Source: Megamonas funiformis (GTDB lineage: Bacteria > Bacillota > Negativicutes > Selenomonadales > Selenomonadaceae). From it: DNA of 64,000 bases. Shown here piece by piece: positions 45,202 to 52,403 of the stretch. Both the position numbers and the translations under genes were made by a program. Each line of letters opens with the position of its first letter. The stretch's first letter is position 1. The notes below the pieces were generated by a model, which did not search any database, was not told the DNA's origin, and saw nothing but the letters and a program-made list of their open reading frames with translations. The stretch lies in the NCBI RefSeq assembly GCF_010669225.1, contig NZ_CP048627.1, forward strand, positions 1,439,292 through 1,503,291. The letters are read 5' to 3'.

Positions 45202-45220
45202 TTGTCACTTAAAGTGACAA
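45202..45220. promoter_or_regulatory. Operator O1 downstream of the Cro-like gene
   Basis: TTGTCACTTAAAGTGACAA, 9-bp arms about one central base, between the Cro-like gene stop and the 118-aa gene. It shares the TTGTCAC half-site with the operators at 45445 and 45526. Confidence 0.7.
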
Positions 45221-45222
45221 TA

Positions 45223-45429
45223 TTATTTAAAAAAAATAGACGTTATTGATTTTTTATAGTAATTAGATAATCGTATTTTTATTTCATCTCTAGGAATACG
45301 TTCGCCAATTTCATACATAGTTAAAGCAGATACACTTATACCACAAGCTTCTGCGACGTCTTTTCTCGTTTTATTTAAATTATTTCTCAATTGTAATAAA
45401 CGCTGGCCTATTACTTTAGCGTCAATCAT
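45223..45429 (-). CDS. Cro-like XRE regulator
   Basis: 68 residues, an almost bare XRE helix-turn-helix (LRNNLNKTRKDVAEACGIS, then VSALTMYEIGERIP). It is transcribed divergently from the first S24 repressor across a 136-bp operator region, the classical cI/cro arrangement. Expected to repress the repressor and favour lytic growth. Ribosome site GGAGGTGA. Confidence 0.82.
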   Translation of the reverse strand: MIDAKVIGQRLLQLRNNLNKTRKDVAEACGISVSALTMYEIGERIPRDEIKIRLSNYYKKSITSIFFK

Positions 45430-45444
45430 TTTGAGGTCACCTCC

Positions 45445-45463
45445 TTGTCACGTTTCGTGATAA
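45445..45463. promoter_or_regulatory. Operator O2 at the Cro-side promoter
   Basis: TTGTCACGTTTCGTGATAA, an imperfect 19-bp palindrome just downstream of the Cro-side -10, so repressor bound here would block the lytic promoter. Half-sites TTGTCACG and TTATCACG match O1 and O3. Confidence 0.65.
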
Positions 45464-45467
45464 CTAG

Positions 45468-45496
45468 AGTATAGTACATTCTTTTATTTTTGTCAA
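45468..45496 (-). promoter_or_regulatory. Lytic (Cro-side) promoter
   Basis: Minus strand TTGACA (45496-45491), 17-bp spacer, TATACT (45473-45468). A near-consensus promoter reading into the Cro-like gene; O2 overlaps its start region. Confidence 0.75.
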
Positions 45497-45525
45497 CACC
45501 TTTTGTGACATTTTTCTTGTTTTTC

Positions 45526-45548
45526 ATCACGTAACGTGATAGTATAAT
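45526..45548 (+). promoter_or_regulatory. Repressor promoter -10 with operator O3
   Basis: Perfect palindrome ATCACG-TAA-CGTGAT (45526-45540) directly before TATAAT (45543-45548), with TTTTCA (45521-45526) as a weak -35. Binding here would make the repressor control its own gene. A lone half-site TGTGACA lies at 45504-45510. Confidence 0.68.
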
Positions 45549-45565
45549 ATAAAAAAGGTGATTAA

Positions 45566-46192
45566 ATGGAATTTAAAGATATATTAAAAAGTTTACGAAC
45601 TGAAAAAGGCTTGTCTCAAACTGATTTGGCTAAAATAACAGGATTAACACGTAGTGCTATTGGAATGTATGAAGTGGGTAAACGTGAACCTAATTTTGAA
45701 ACACTAGAAATATTAGCAGATTTTTTTAATGTGGATATGAATACACTATTAGGAAAAAATTCTATAACAAATAAATTAGCTCCTAATGTACACGGACTAT
45801 ATTCTATAAATACGCGAAAGATACCACTACTAGGTAAAATAGCCTGCGGTAAACCTATAATGACTGAAGAATGTTTTGAAGGATATGTACAAGCTGGAAC
45901 AAATATACGAGTAGATTTTTGTTTAGTAGCTAAAGGTGATAGTATGATAAATGCACGTATTTATGATGGTGACATTGTTTTCATCAGACAACAACCAGAA
46001 GTAGAAAATGGAGAAATAGCAGCCATTTTAATTGATGGTGGTGTTACTTTAAAACGTGTATACTATTATGATACAAGTATTGAACTTAGAGCAGAAAATC
46101 CAAAGTATCGTCCAATGATATTTAAAAAAGATGAATACCACCAATTTAAAATATTAGGGAAGGCGATTGCTTTTCAAGCAGATATTGTTTAA
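45566..46192 (+). CDS. CI-like phage repressor with S24 peptidase domain
   Basis: 208 residues. XRE helix-turn-helix (about 8-60: GLSQTDLAKITGLTRSAIGM), then an S24/LexA-type self-cleaving domain: scissile Cys94-Gly95 (KIACGKP), Ser126 (KGDSM), Lys163 (TLKRV). DNA damage would trigger RecA-stimulated self-cleavage and induction. Faces the Cro-like gene across three operators, so this is the primary lysogeny repressor. Confidence 0.9.
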   Translation: MEFKDILKSLRTEKGLSQTDLAKITGLTRSAIGMYEVGKREPNFETLEILADFFNVDMNTLLGKNSITNKLAPNVHGLYSINTRKIPLLGKIACGKPIMTEECFEGYVQAGTNIRVDFCLVAKGDSMINARIYDGDIVFIRQQPEVENGEIAAILIDGGVTLKRVYYYDTSIELRAENPKYRPMIFKKDEYHQFKILGKAIAFQADIV

Positions 46193-46211
46193 ATTTTGAG
46201 GTGTTTAAGAT

Positions 46212-46823
46212 ATGCCGACTATAGGCGAAAATATAAAAAAAGCTCGCAAGCAAGCAAATTTGACACAAATGGAACTAGCAAAAATTACAAATCTATCTCG
46301 TTCGTATATTGGAGATATTGAAAAAGATAGATATAATCCTAGCCTTTCTACCTTAAAAGCTATTGCTAAAGCTACAAATCAACCACTAAATTTTTTTATA
46401 TCTAATCAGTCTAATACACCGGCTAAAGGTATCAAAATTCCTGTATTAGGTCGTGTTGTTGCAGGCATCCCTGTTGAAGCTATCACTGACATAATAGATT
46501 ACGAAGAAATCACCGAAGAACTTGCTCGCACCGGAGATTTTTTTGCGCTGCAAGTAAAAGGCGAGAGCATGGCTCCCCGCATTCGAGAAAATGATGTCGT
46601 AATAGTCCGGAAACAGTCAACAGTAGAAAACAAAGAAGTCGCTATTGTTTTAGTAAACGGCAATGAAGCTACTATCAAAGAAGTTCAATTTCAGGAAAAC
46701 GGTATTACTTTGATAGGCTGGAATCCAGCAGTATATACACCTCATTTTTATAGTGCCAAAGACATCGAAACGTTGCCTGTTCAGATTATAGGCAAAGTTA
46801 TTGAACTTCGTGGGAAATTCTAA
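46212..46823 (+). CDS. Second S24-type repressor in tandem
   Basis: 203 residues with its own XRE domain (LTQMELAKITNLSRSYIGDI) and S24 domain: scissile Ala84-Gly85 (RVVAGIP), Ser119 (KGESM), Lys156 (ATIKEV). All catalytic positions are present. Begins 19 bp after the first repressor behind GAGGTG. The recognition helix differs from the first, so it should bind other operators. Its 3' half is visibly GC-richer than its 5' half, suggesting a recombinant gene. Sequential tandem CI-type repressors are uncommon. Confidence 0.88.
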   Translation: MPTIGENIKKARKQANLTQMELAKITNLSRSYIGDIEKDRYNPSLSTLKAIAKATNQPLNFFISNQSNTPAKGIKIPVLGRVVAGIPVEAITDIIDYEEITEELARTGDFFALQVKGESMAPRIRENDVVIVRKQSTVENKEVAIVLVNGNEATIKEVQFQENGITLIGWNPAVYTPHFYSAKDIETLPVQIIGKVIELRGKF

Positions 46824-46834
46824 GGAGATACCAA

Positions 46835-47767
46835 ATGGATGCAAATCAGAAATTAACAAATACGCTGTATTTTAATACTTTATCTGATACGTTAACTAAT
46901 ATAAATGACCTTTTAAATTACGGCAAAAAACTCTTAAATGATGTTGTTTCATCTTCAAAAATAACAAAAGAAGCTGACAAAGTTTTAATATTATGGCTCC
47001 GAGATGTTGTAGAATTGATACATGGTTTATTATGTCTTTACCAAGGTCAATCTTTTAATAATTGTAAGGTTTTAGTTAGGTCTTTATTTGAACATTATTT
47101 GAATTTTAAATATGTTTTTAAAGACGATAAAAATATAGATATAAAATTACGCTCATATAGATACTTTCAATTAATGATAATTTTAAATGATTATAATAAT
47201 ATGTTAAGAAATCCTGTATATCCATCTAAGAATTTTAATTTAACCACCATGAAAAGAGATTATCCATTATATGAAGCAGATATGAAGCAAATTAAACAGG
47301 AAATCACTTCGGAACTATATTCAGATTTATATAACGATGTTACAAAGAACTTCAAATATCAACCTAACAAAGCATACAGACAATTATTTGATAAAAATCC
47401 TATTCAGTGGTATACATTAACCAATCCAAGTATTAAATCTATATCAAGATTGGCTAATTATCTTGATGAAAAAGATTTATATATTGTTTTTTATAAATCA
47501 TATTCAAAAATTATTCATGCAGGGAACGCCTTAAACGGTTTAATGTTGAATGCAAATAGTATAAAGTTAAAAAATTTTAATCAGCCGGAAGAAATGATGA
47601 CATCTCTTTGCTTTATGATAGCGTTAATAACTAAAATTTATAGTTTATATATGAAATATTTTTCACTAGTAGATAAAAATTATAGCGATAAATATTCTAC
47701 TATAAATGAAGATTTAAGTAATATTTTGACTCGTTGGAATATGATAGAACAAATTATGACTAGTTAA
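46835..47767 (+). CDS. DUF5677-like protein, lysogenic cargo
   Basis: 310 residues, helical. LRDVVELIHGLLCLYQGQSF, then VLVRSLFEHYLNFKYVFKDD and SKIIHAGNALNG fit DUF5677-type proteins, which occur in mobile elements and near defence genes. No catalytic mechanism is known. Very AT-rich; starts 12 bp after the second repressor with AAGGAG, so it is expressed in the lysogen. Confidence 0.65.
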   Translation: MDANQKLTNTLYFNTLSDTLTNINDLLNYGKKLLNDVVSSSKITKEADKVLILWLRDVVELIHGLLCLYQGQSFNNCKVLVRSLFEHYLNFKYVFKDDKNIDIKLRSYRYFQLMIILNDYNNMLRNPVYPSKNFNLTTMKRDYPLYEADMKQIKQEITSELYSDLYNDVTKNFKYQPNKAYRQLFDKNPIQWYTLTNPSIKSISRLANYLDEKDLYIVFYKSYSKIIHAGNALNGLMLNANSIKLKNFNQPEEMMTSLCFMIALITKIYSLYMKYFSLVDKNYSDKYSTINEDLSNILTRWNMIEQIMTS

Positions 47768-47776
47768 TAACACAAT

Positions 47777-47797
47777 AGCCACGATAGTATCGTGGCT
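47777..47797. terminator. Perfect hairpin after the DUF5677-like gene
   Basis: AGCCACGATA-G-TATCGTGGCT, 10-bp arms about one base, 10 bp after the stop. There is no clear T-run, so it may be a terminator of moderate strength or a regulatory palindrome for the following genes. Confidence 0.5.
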
Positions 47798-47810
47798 CAA
47801 AATCTACACC

Positions 47811-47975
47811 ATGAGCATAAACTCCGACAAAATCGAACATATAGCCAATACCTTCGCCGTAGAGTTATTATTGCCCGATACATATTTAAAAGAAAACGCT
47901 GATACCAGTATCTACGATTTAGCTAGAATAAAAGGTATTCCAGCGAAGTTTATAAACTTGAAACTGAAAAATTAA
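47811..47975 (+). pseudogene. ImmA/IrrE-type metalloprotease remnant
   Basis: 54 codons reading IEHIANTFAVELLLPDTYLK and YDLARIKGIPAKFINLKL, the C-terminal part of ImmA/IrrE proteases that cleave phage repressors. The HExxH active site is absent and there is no ribosome site before the ATG. GC content is higher than in the flanking genes. I read it as the end of a former protease gene left after cargo replacement. Confidence 0.6.
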
Positions 47976-47994
47976 CTATATTAGGAGTGATAGC

Positions 47995-48801
47995 GTGGAA
48001 AAATATACAGCTGGATTTTCAGGGACCTTAACTTTAAAGGAATATCCAAGCGAACAAAGTGCCAATGCTTTATTTACATGCATGCGAGATATTCGTTTTT
48101 TAAAAGATATATTAAAGCGAAAGAAAATATATCCTCGATATTATAAAGAAGACATTGAATACTTACATTTGCCTGGTCTTTCAGGAATAGCATATCCTAT
48201 GAAATGTTTTTGCGATATATTTTTAAATAAATTAGAAAAACATATGGATAAATATGGTGAATACGGCATTGCCTTAACAAAAGAATGGGGATTAACTAAT
48301 AAAATCCAGCCGATACAATATATAAATGAAAATTCTTTTTTGTATACGAGCATACAAAAATTATATGAAAATAGACATGACCCTAACAATAAACTTGATT
48401 ATCAAGATTTATTCCATAATATTTTAGGATTTATAAAACCTATATCCGGTAAAATGCCCAAAGATGATGGTGTTGTTACTAAAAATTTTCATGATGAAAA
48501 AGAATGGCGTTATATTCCAGAAATTAGTCCTAGAGCAAGAAATTACTTTCCTTTTATTGAAGAGTCATATATTATAGATAATAGTACATTCCTTAATCAA
48601 AAATCAAACGAATTTTTCATTAAAGACAAATACGGTTTAAAAATAACAGATAAGGATATTAAATATATAATAATTTCTAAAGAGGAAGAGCGCGAACCTT
48701 TTATTGATTTTATCTTAAAAGAATGTCGTTTTAGTCGAAAGGAAAAATATAATCTAATTTCTAAGTTGATTATATTTAATGAAATGAAAGGAGATTGGTA
48801 A
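47995..48801 (+). CDS. AbiGi-like abortive-infection protein
   Basis: 268 residues. The segment YPMKCFCDIFLNKLEKHMDK followed by YGEYGIALTKEWGLTNKIQP, and the later FHDEKEWRYIPEISP, match the AbiGi family (the antitoxin half of the AbiG abortive-infection system known from Lactococcus). GTG start after TTAGGAGTGAT. One base separates it from the next gene, a typical two-gene defence operon. Defence cargo on a prophage would exclude competing phages. Confidence 0.72.
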   Translation: MEKYTAGFSGTLTLKEYPSEQSANALFTCMRDIRFLKDILKRKKIYPRYYKEDIEYLHLPGLSGIAYPMKCFCDIFLNKLEKHMDKYGEYGIALTKEWGLTNKIQPIQYINENSFLYTSIQKLYENRHDPNNKLDYQDLFHNILGFIKPISGKMPKDDGVVTKNFHDEKEWRYIPEISPRARNYFPFIEESYIIDNSTFLNQKSNEFFIKDKYGLKITDKDIKYIIISKEEEREPFIDFILKECRFSRKEKYNLISKLIIFNEMKGDW

Positions 48802-48802
48802 T

Positions 48803-49672
48803 ATGTTGCCGACTGCGGTTAAAATAAAAGATTTACCTAATACTCTAAATGAAATACCTAATAATGTTTATTTATCTAAAGAAAACCACAAAAAAATACA
48901 TGGTCGCTTAAAAAAAACAGGAAACACTTTTGAAATTTCTATAGATGATGCTTTTAGTTTTAAGTTTAACTTAAAATCTAAAAATAATATAGATTATACA
49001 TTTTCTATTCATCCAGAAAAAATGGATAATATTTCCGATGTTATTCATGTTTTAAAACTAGCTAAAGGTTTGTCTTCGGGATCTATATTTATAAATGATA
49101 TAAAACTTGTAGATTTCAAAATAAATCCTATAAAGAAAAAAGATATAGAAACACTTTCTATGTTAATAAATTACTGGGAAAGAATGGAGCACATCGCAAA
49201 ACAACTAAAAAAATATAGCAATATTGTATTATCACCAAAAGATATAGTTGAAAATAGTGATAAAGATATATTTAACTTTGAGATACTAAATAGAAGCTTA
49301 GTTGATGAAAAGCCATACAAATTAAATAACCCATTAATAGACGGCTTTTCTTTAACAGTAAGTAATGCCATAGATGTTTCTAAAATAGAAGATAAGACTC
49401 CTTCTTTTACATTTTTAAGAAAAGAAACCTTATGTTTTGCAGGTAAAAAGTTTACAATATATATTACTACTGGCATTTTTAAAGTTATCATTTCAGAGAT
49501 AATCCCTATGCAAAAAAATAATGATGATACATCTACATATTATTTTAAAATAAGTTCCAAAAATAAAAAAATAGATGTATCTGAAAGAATTTTTTTAGAC
49601 GAACATCTTGCTCAAGATTACTTAAATAATGAACATACTATAGAAGAATTATCAAAAGCAACTATTTTATAG
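48803..49672 (+). CDS. Partner of the AbiGi-like protein, possible AbiGii-type toxin
   Basis: 289 residues, very AT-rich. Features: VKIKDLPNTLNEIPNNVYLS, a central part with FSIHPEKMDNISDVIHVLKL, and EHIAKQLKKYSNIVLSPKDI. I do not recognise a catalytic motif. Its position directly behind an AbiGi-like gene suggests the toxin (AbiGii) role, though it is shorter than the lactococcal protein as I recall it. Ribosome site GGAG 9 nt before ATG. A terminator follows. Confidence 0.55.
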   Translation: MLPTAVKIKDLPNTLNEIPNNVYLSKENHKKIHGRLKKTGNTFEISIDDAFSFKFNLKSKNNIDYTFSIHPEKMDNISDVIHVLKLAKGLSSGSIFINDIKLVDFKINPIKKKDIETLSMLINYWERMEHIAKQLKKYSNIVLSPKDIVENSDKDIFNFEILNRSLVDEKPYKLNNPLIDGFSLTVSNAIDVSKIEDKTPSFTFLRKETLCFAGKKFTIYITTGIFKVIISEIIPMQKNNDDTSTYYFKISSKNKKIDVSERIFLDEHLAQDYLNNEHTIEELSKATIL

Positions 49673-49682
49673 AAAAAATAAA

Positions 49683-49705
49683 GACACTAACTAAAAGTTA
49701 GTGTC
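49683..49705 (+). terminator. Hairpin after the AbiGi-like pair
   Basis: GACACTAACT-AAA-AGTTAGTGTC, perfect 10-bp stem, 10 bp after the stop, followed by TCATACAT. It separates the defence pair from the integrase. Confidence 0.65.
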
Positions 49706-49746
49706 TCATACATAGTAATAGCTAGGCATAGTGAAAGGGGAAAACT

Positions 49747-50931
49747 ATGGCTAGAATACATGAACGCCTTACAAAGACAAAAGGCAAAACATATTGGTTC
49801 ATTATAGATGTTGGTAGAGATGATACAGGAAAACGTATCCGTATCAAACGCTGTGGCTTTACTAAAAAAAGCGATGCTAAAAAAGCAATGGCAGAAATAG
49901 AGTCCCAATATTATGCGGGAAAGGTATTTGCTAAACCTAAAGATATAACATTTGCCTATTATGTTCAAGAAATTTGGTTTAAAGAATATCAACATTATAC
50001 TAAGATATCTACACAAAAGGGCATACAATATCTATTAAAAGCATTAATATCATTCTGGGGGCAAGATGTTAAATTAAAACATATTACCTCTCTAAATATT
50101 CAAGCATATATACAAAATATGCTTGATATGGGTAAAAAACGTAAAACTATTACAAAAAACTTATCCTATATAAAAATGATATTTAAACATGCTTTAAAAA
50201 ATAATATTATCACTAATAATCCTTGTGAAAATATTGATTTACCTAAAATGACTTTAGTCGAAAAAACTAAACTGCTACAACAAAAACCTAAACCATTATA
50301 TCTAGAAAAAGAAGATTTACTCACTTTCTTAAATGAAGCTAAAAATGATGCATATGCATATCCATATTATTATATGGTATTTTTTCTAATCTATACTGGT
50401 GCTAGATTAGGCGAGGTATGTGCTATGGAATGGGATAATTTTAATACAAAAAATAAGACTATAAAAATTACCCAAAACATCTATGGTTGCAGTCAAAAAA
50501 ATTATTATGTACAAACTCCAAAAACTAAAAATAGTATTAGAGAAATTTCTATTTCACAATCTTTTATAGATGTGATGAAAGAATGGCGATTAATACAAAA
50601 TAAACAAAAAATAAAAAATGCAAATAATTGGGATAGAACATATAATTTTATATTTACTTCTCGATATTATCCTGGAAAACCAATTTTAACCTGTAATCTA
50701 TATGGCTTCATAAAAAAGATAGCCAAAAAAATCGGGTTAAGTTGGATCCATCCACATACATTCCGCCATACCCACACATCATTATTAGCAGCGGCAGGTG
50801 AATCATTAGAAGTAATACAAGATCGGTTAGGGCATACCAATGACTCTACAACACGTCAAATTTATTTGCATATTACTAAAAGCAGAAAAGTAGATGCTGC
50901 TTCAAAATTTGATGCATATTTAAATTCATAA
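49747..50931 (+). CDS. int: Phage integrase (tyrosine recombinase)
   Basis: 394 residues. N-terminal arm-binding AP2-like domain (WFIIDVGRDDTGKRIRIKRC), SAM-like core-binding domain (about 65-165), catalytic domain with Arg220 (YTGARLGE), Lys259, His337-x-x-Arg340 (HTFRHTH), His363 (RLGHTN) and Tyr373 (RQIYLH). It lies 14 bp from attR, as expected for the enzyme that joins attP to the hsp20-upstream attB. GGGG ribosome site before ATG. Confidence 0.95.
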   Translation: MARIHERLTKTKGKTYWFIIDVGRDDTGKRIRIKRCGFTKKSDAKKAMAEIESQYYAGKVFAKPKDITFAYYVQEIWFKEYQHYTKISTQKGIQYLLKALISFWGQDVKLKHITSLNIQAYIQNMLDMGKKRKTITKNLSYIKMIFKHALKNNIITNNPCENIDLPKMTLVEKTKLLQQKPKPLYLEKEDLLTFLNEAKNDAYAYPYYYMVFFLIYTGARLGEVCAMEWDNFNTKNKTIKITQNIYGCSQKNYYVQTPKTKNSIREISISQSFIDVMKEWRLIQNKQKIKNANNWDRTYNFIFTSRYYPGKPILTCNLYGFIKKIAKKIGLSWIHPHTFRHTHTSLLAAAGESLEVIQDRLGHTNDSTTRQIYLHITKSRKVDAASKFDAYLNS

Positions 50932-50945
50932 AGAGATGGTACCAA

Positions 50946-51093
50946 AATGGTACCTCTCATATATTTTCAAAATAACAAAAAGTCAAATCTCTAATAACAA
51001 AAGCTCTATAAAGCCTTATAAAATAAGTAAAAAAAATAGTCAAAAAGTCAAAAATAATTATTGACATTTTGACTAATTCGAGTATAATAATAA
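50946..51093 (+). repeat. attR: 148-bp prophage boundary repeat
   Basis: Second copy of the boundary repeat (see 5406-5553), immediately after the integrase gene. It contains the promoter and GTCAA boxes of the downstream hsp20 operon, so the host operon remains driven after integration. ATGGTACC motifs overlap its left edge. Confidence 0.92.
51040..51088 (+). promoter_or_regulatory. hsp20 promoter with GTCAA-box inverted repeat
   Basis: TTGACA (51061-51066), 16-bp spacer, TATAAT (51083-51088). GTCAAAAAGTCAA (51040-51052) and TTGACATTTTGAC (51061-51073) form a 13-bp inverted repeat with one mismatch that swallows the -35. GTCAAA half-sites recall CtsR heptads but with 8-bp rather than 10-bp phasing, so the regulator is uncertain. 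Another pair TTTTGACTTTTTGAC lies at 51236-51250. Confidence 0.65.
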
Positions 51094-51094
51094 T

Positions 51095-51285
51095 TGTAAG
51101 GACGTTAAGAGATACAAAAGATAAGAAGTATCCCTTAAGATACTTACAAAATCTAAATTTTAATCTTATAATTTTACTAATAACAATAAATAAAAGTTAA
51201 ATACGGACTTGATAGTCCGTTTAATTCAAAACAAATTTTGACTTTTTGACTTTATTTATTGCTCTATACATGGAGGTTGTTATTT
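51095..51285 (+). promoter_or_regulatory. Structured ~190-nt leader of hsp20
   Basis: No gene. Two hairpins are visible: AGTATC-CCTTAA-GATACT (near 51127-51145) and ACGGACT-TGAT-AGTCCGT (51203-51220). The repeated TTTTGACTTTTTGAC boxes and the ribosome site GGAGG follow. A long structured leader before a small heat-shock gene could be a thermosensor or a repressor-controlled region; neither is shown. Confidence 0.45.
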
Positions 51286-51765
51286 ATGTTCGGTTTAGTT
51301 CCATTTGCAAAAAATATTGCTAAAAGTGATGATGATTTCAATAAATTATTCGATGTTTTCAATGAACCTTTCTTTCATGAACCATTTGCAAAAATGAATT
51401 CTTATGTAAAATCCTTTAAAGTCGATGTAAAAGATACTGATAATGCTTACGAACTCACTGCTGAATTACCAGGTATCGCCAAAGAAAATATTTCTCTTGA
51501 CTACAATAAAGGTTATTTAACAATTAAAACAACTACTACAAAATCCACAGAAGAAAAACCTGCTGAAAATGCTGATGATAAAAACGAAAAACCTCAAGAA
51601 AAATATATTCGCCGTGAACGTTATGTAGGTGAAATGCAACGTTCTTTTTACATTGATGATATTGATGAAAAAAATATCAAAGCGTCTTACCAAGATGGTA
51701 TCTTGACTGTAGTTTTACCAAAAATTACTAAAGAAGAAGCTACAACTCAAATCAATATTGACTAA
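51286..51765 (+). CDS. Small heat shock protein (Hsp20 family), first copy
   Basis: 159 residues from ATG 51286 after GGAGG; earlier in-frame codons precede the ribosome site. ATP-independent holdase of the alpha-crystallin type: N-terminal arm, then core domain (FKVDVKDTDNAYELTAELPG, then LDYNKGYLTIK) and GILTVVLPK near the end, followed by a short C-terminal extension. An Asp/Glu/Lys-rich insert (EEKPAENADDKNEKPQEK) distinguishes it from the second copy. Confidence 0.95.
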   Translation: MFGLVPFAKNIAKSDDDFNKLFDVFNEPFFHEPFAKMNSYVKSFKVDVKDTDNAYELTAELPGIAKENISLDYNKGYLTIKTTTTKSTEEKPAENADDKNEKPQEKYIRRERYVGEMQRSFYIDDIDEKNIKASYQDGILTVVLPKITKEEATTQINID

Positions 51766-51813
51766 TTTCTTTTTAATAAAATTTGACTTTTAAACTTTTA
51801 GGAGGCATTTATT

Positions 51814-52263
51814 ATGTTTGGTTTAATTCCTACATTTACAAATAATCTCGCAACTAATGATAATTCTTTCAAATCTATTTTTGATGTTTTCAATGAACCA
51901 TTTTTCCAAAACGCATTTGCTCCAGTAAATTCCATGTTCAACGCATTCAAAGTTGATGTAAAAGATACAGATAATGCTTATGAACTCACTGCTGAATTAC
52001 CAGGAGTAAAAAAAGAAAATATTGCTCTTGATTATCAAAATGGTTATTTAACTATCAAAGCTACAATGCAAAATGAACAAAATCAGAATGAAGAAAGTAA
52101 CTATATTCATCAAGAACGCTATTATGGCACAATGCAACGTTCATTCTATGTAGGTCAGATAGATAAAGCTAACGCTAAAGCTGAATATACTGACGGTGTT
52201 TTAAAAATGACATTGCCAAAACTTCAACCACAATCAACAACTACTCAAATTGATATAGATTAA
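51814..52263 (+). CDS. Small heat shock protein (Hsp20 family), second copy
   Basis: 149 residues, clearly a tandem duplicate of the previous gene: MFGLIP start, AFKVDVKDTDNAYELTAELP, MQRSFYVGQIDKANAKAEY, GVLKMTLPKL. It begins 48 bp later with AGGAGG and has one GTCAA-type box (TTTGACTTTT) before it. The two subunits may form mixed oligomers. A strong terminator follows. Confidence 0.95.
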   Translation: MFGLIPTFTNNLATNDNSFKSIFDVFNEPFFQNAFAPVNSMFNAFKVDVKDTDNAYELTAELPGVKKENIALDYQNGYLTIKATMQNEQNQNEESNYIHQERYYGTMQRSFYVGQIDKANAKAEYTDGVLKMTLPKLQPQSTTTQIDID

Positions 52264-52321
52264 TATAAATTTATCCTTCCTCCTGCAACTCCTTTAAAAT
52301 TAAATACTTTATAAATTAAAG

Positions 52322-52374
52322 ATAGCCTTTATACTTGAGAACTTATCTATTCTTAGTATAAAGGCTATTTTTAT
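52322..52374. terminator. Bidirectional terminator between hsp20 and YobI-like genes
   Basis: Perfect 14-bp stem ATAGCCTTTATACT/AGTATAAAGGCTAT with a 19-nt loop and TTTTTATT after it. It stops the hsp20 operon and the convergent YobI-like transcript. Confidence 0.85.
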
Positions 52375-52403
52375 TATTTACTTATGATATTTAATAATTC
52401 ATA

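Larger units (their letters stand above)
5406..51093. mobile_element. Complete-looking temperate contractile-tail prophage (~45.7 kb)
   Basis: Bounded by a 148-bp direct repeat (5406-5553 and 50946-51093). It contains integrase next to attR, two S24 repressors facing a Cro-like gene, replication genes, terminase, head, sheath/tube tail, baseplate, fibre, holin and amidase, all apparently intact. Morphogenesis genes resemble the PBSX/skin family of Bacillus (XkdG-XkdU order). Late genes run on the minus strand toward attL; repressor, cargo and integrase run on plus toward attR. I see no disrupted essential gene, so it is plausibly inducible. Confidence 0.93.
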
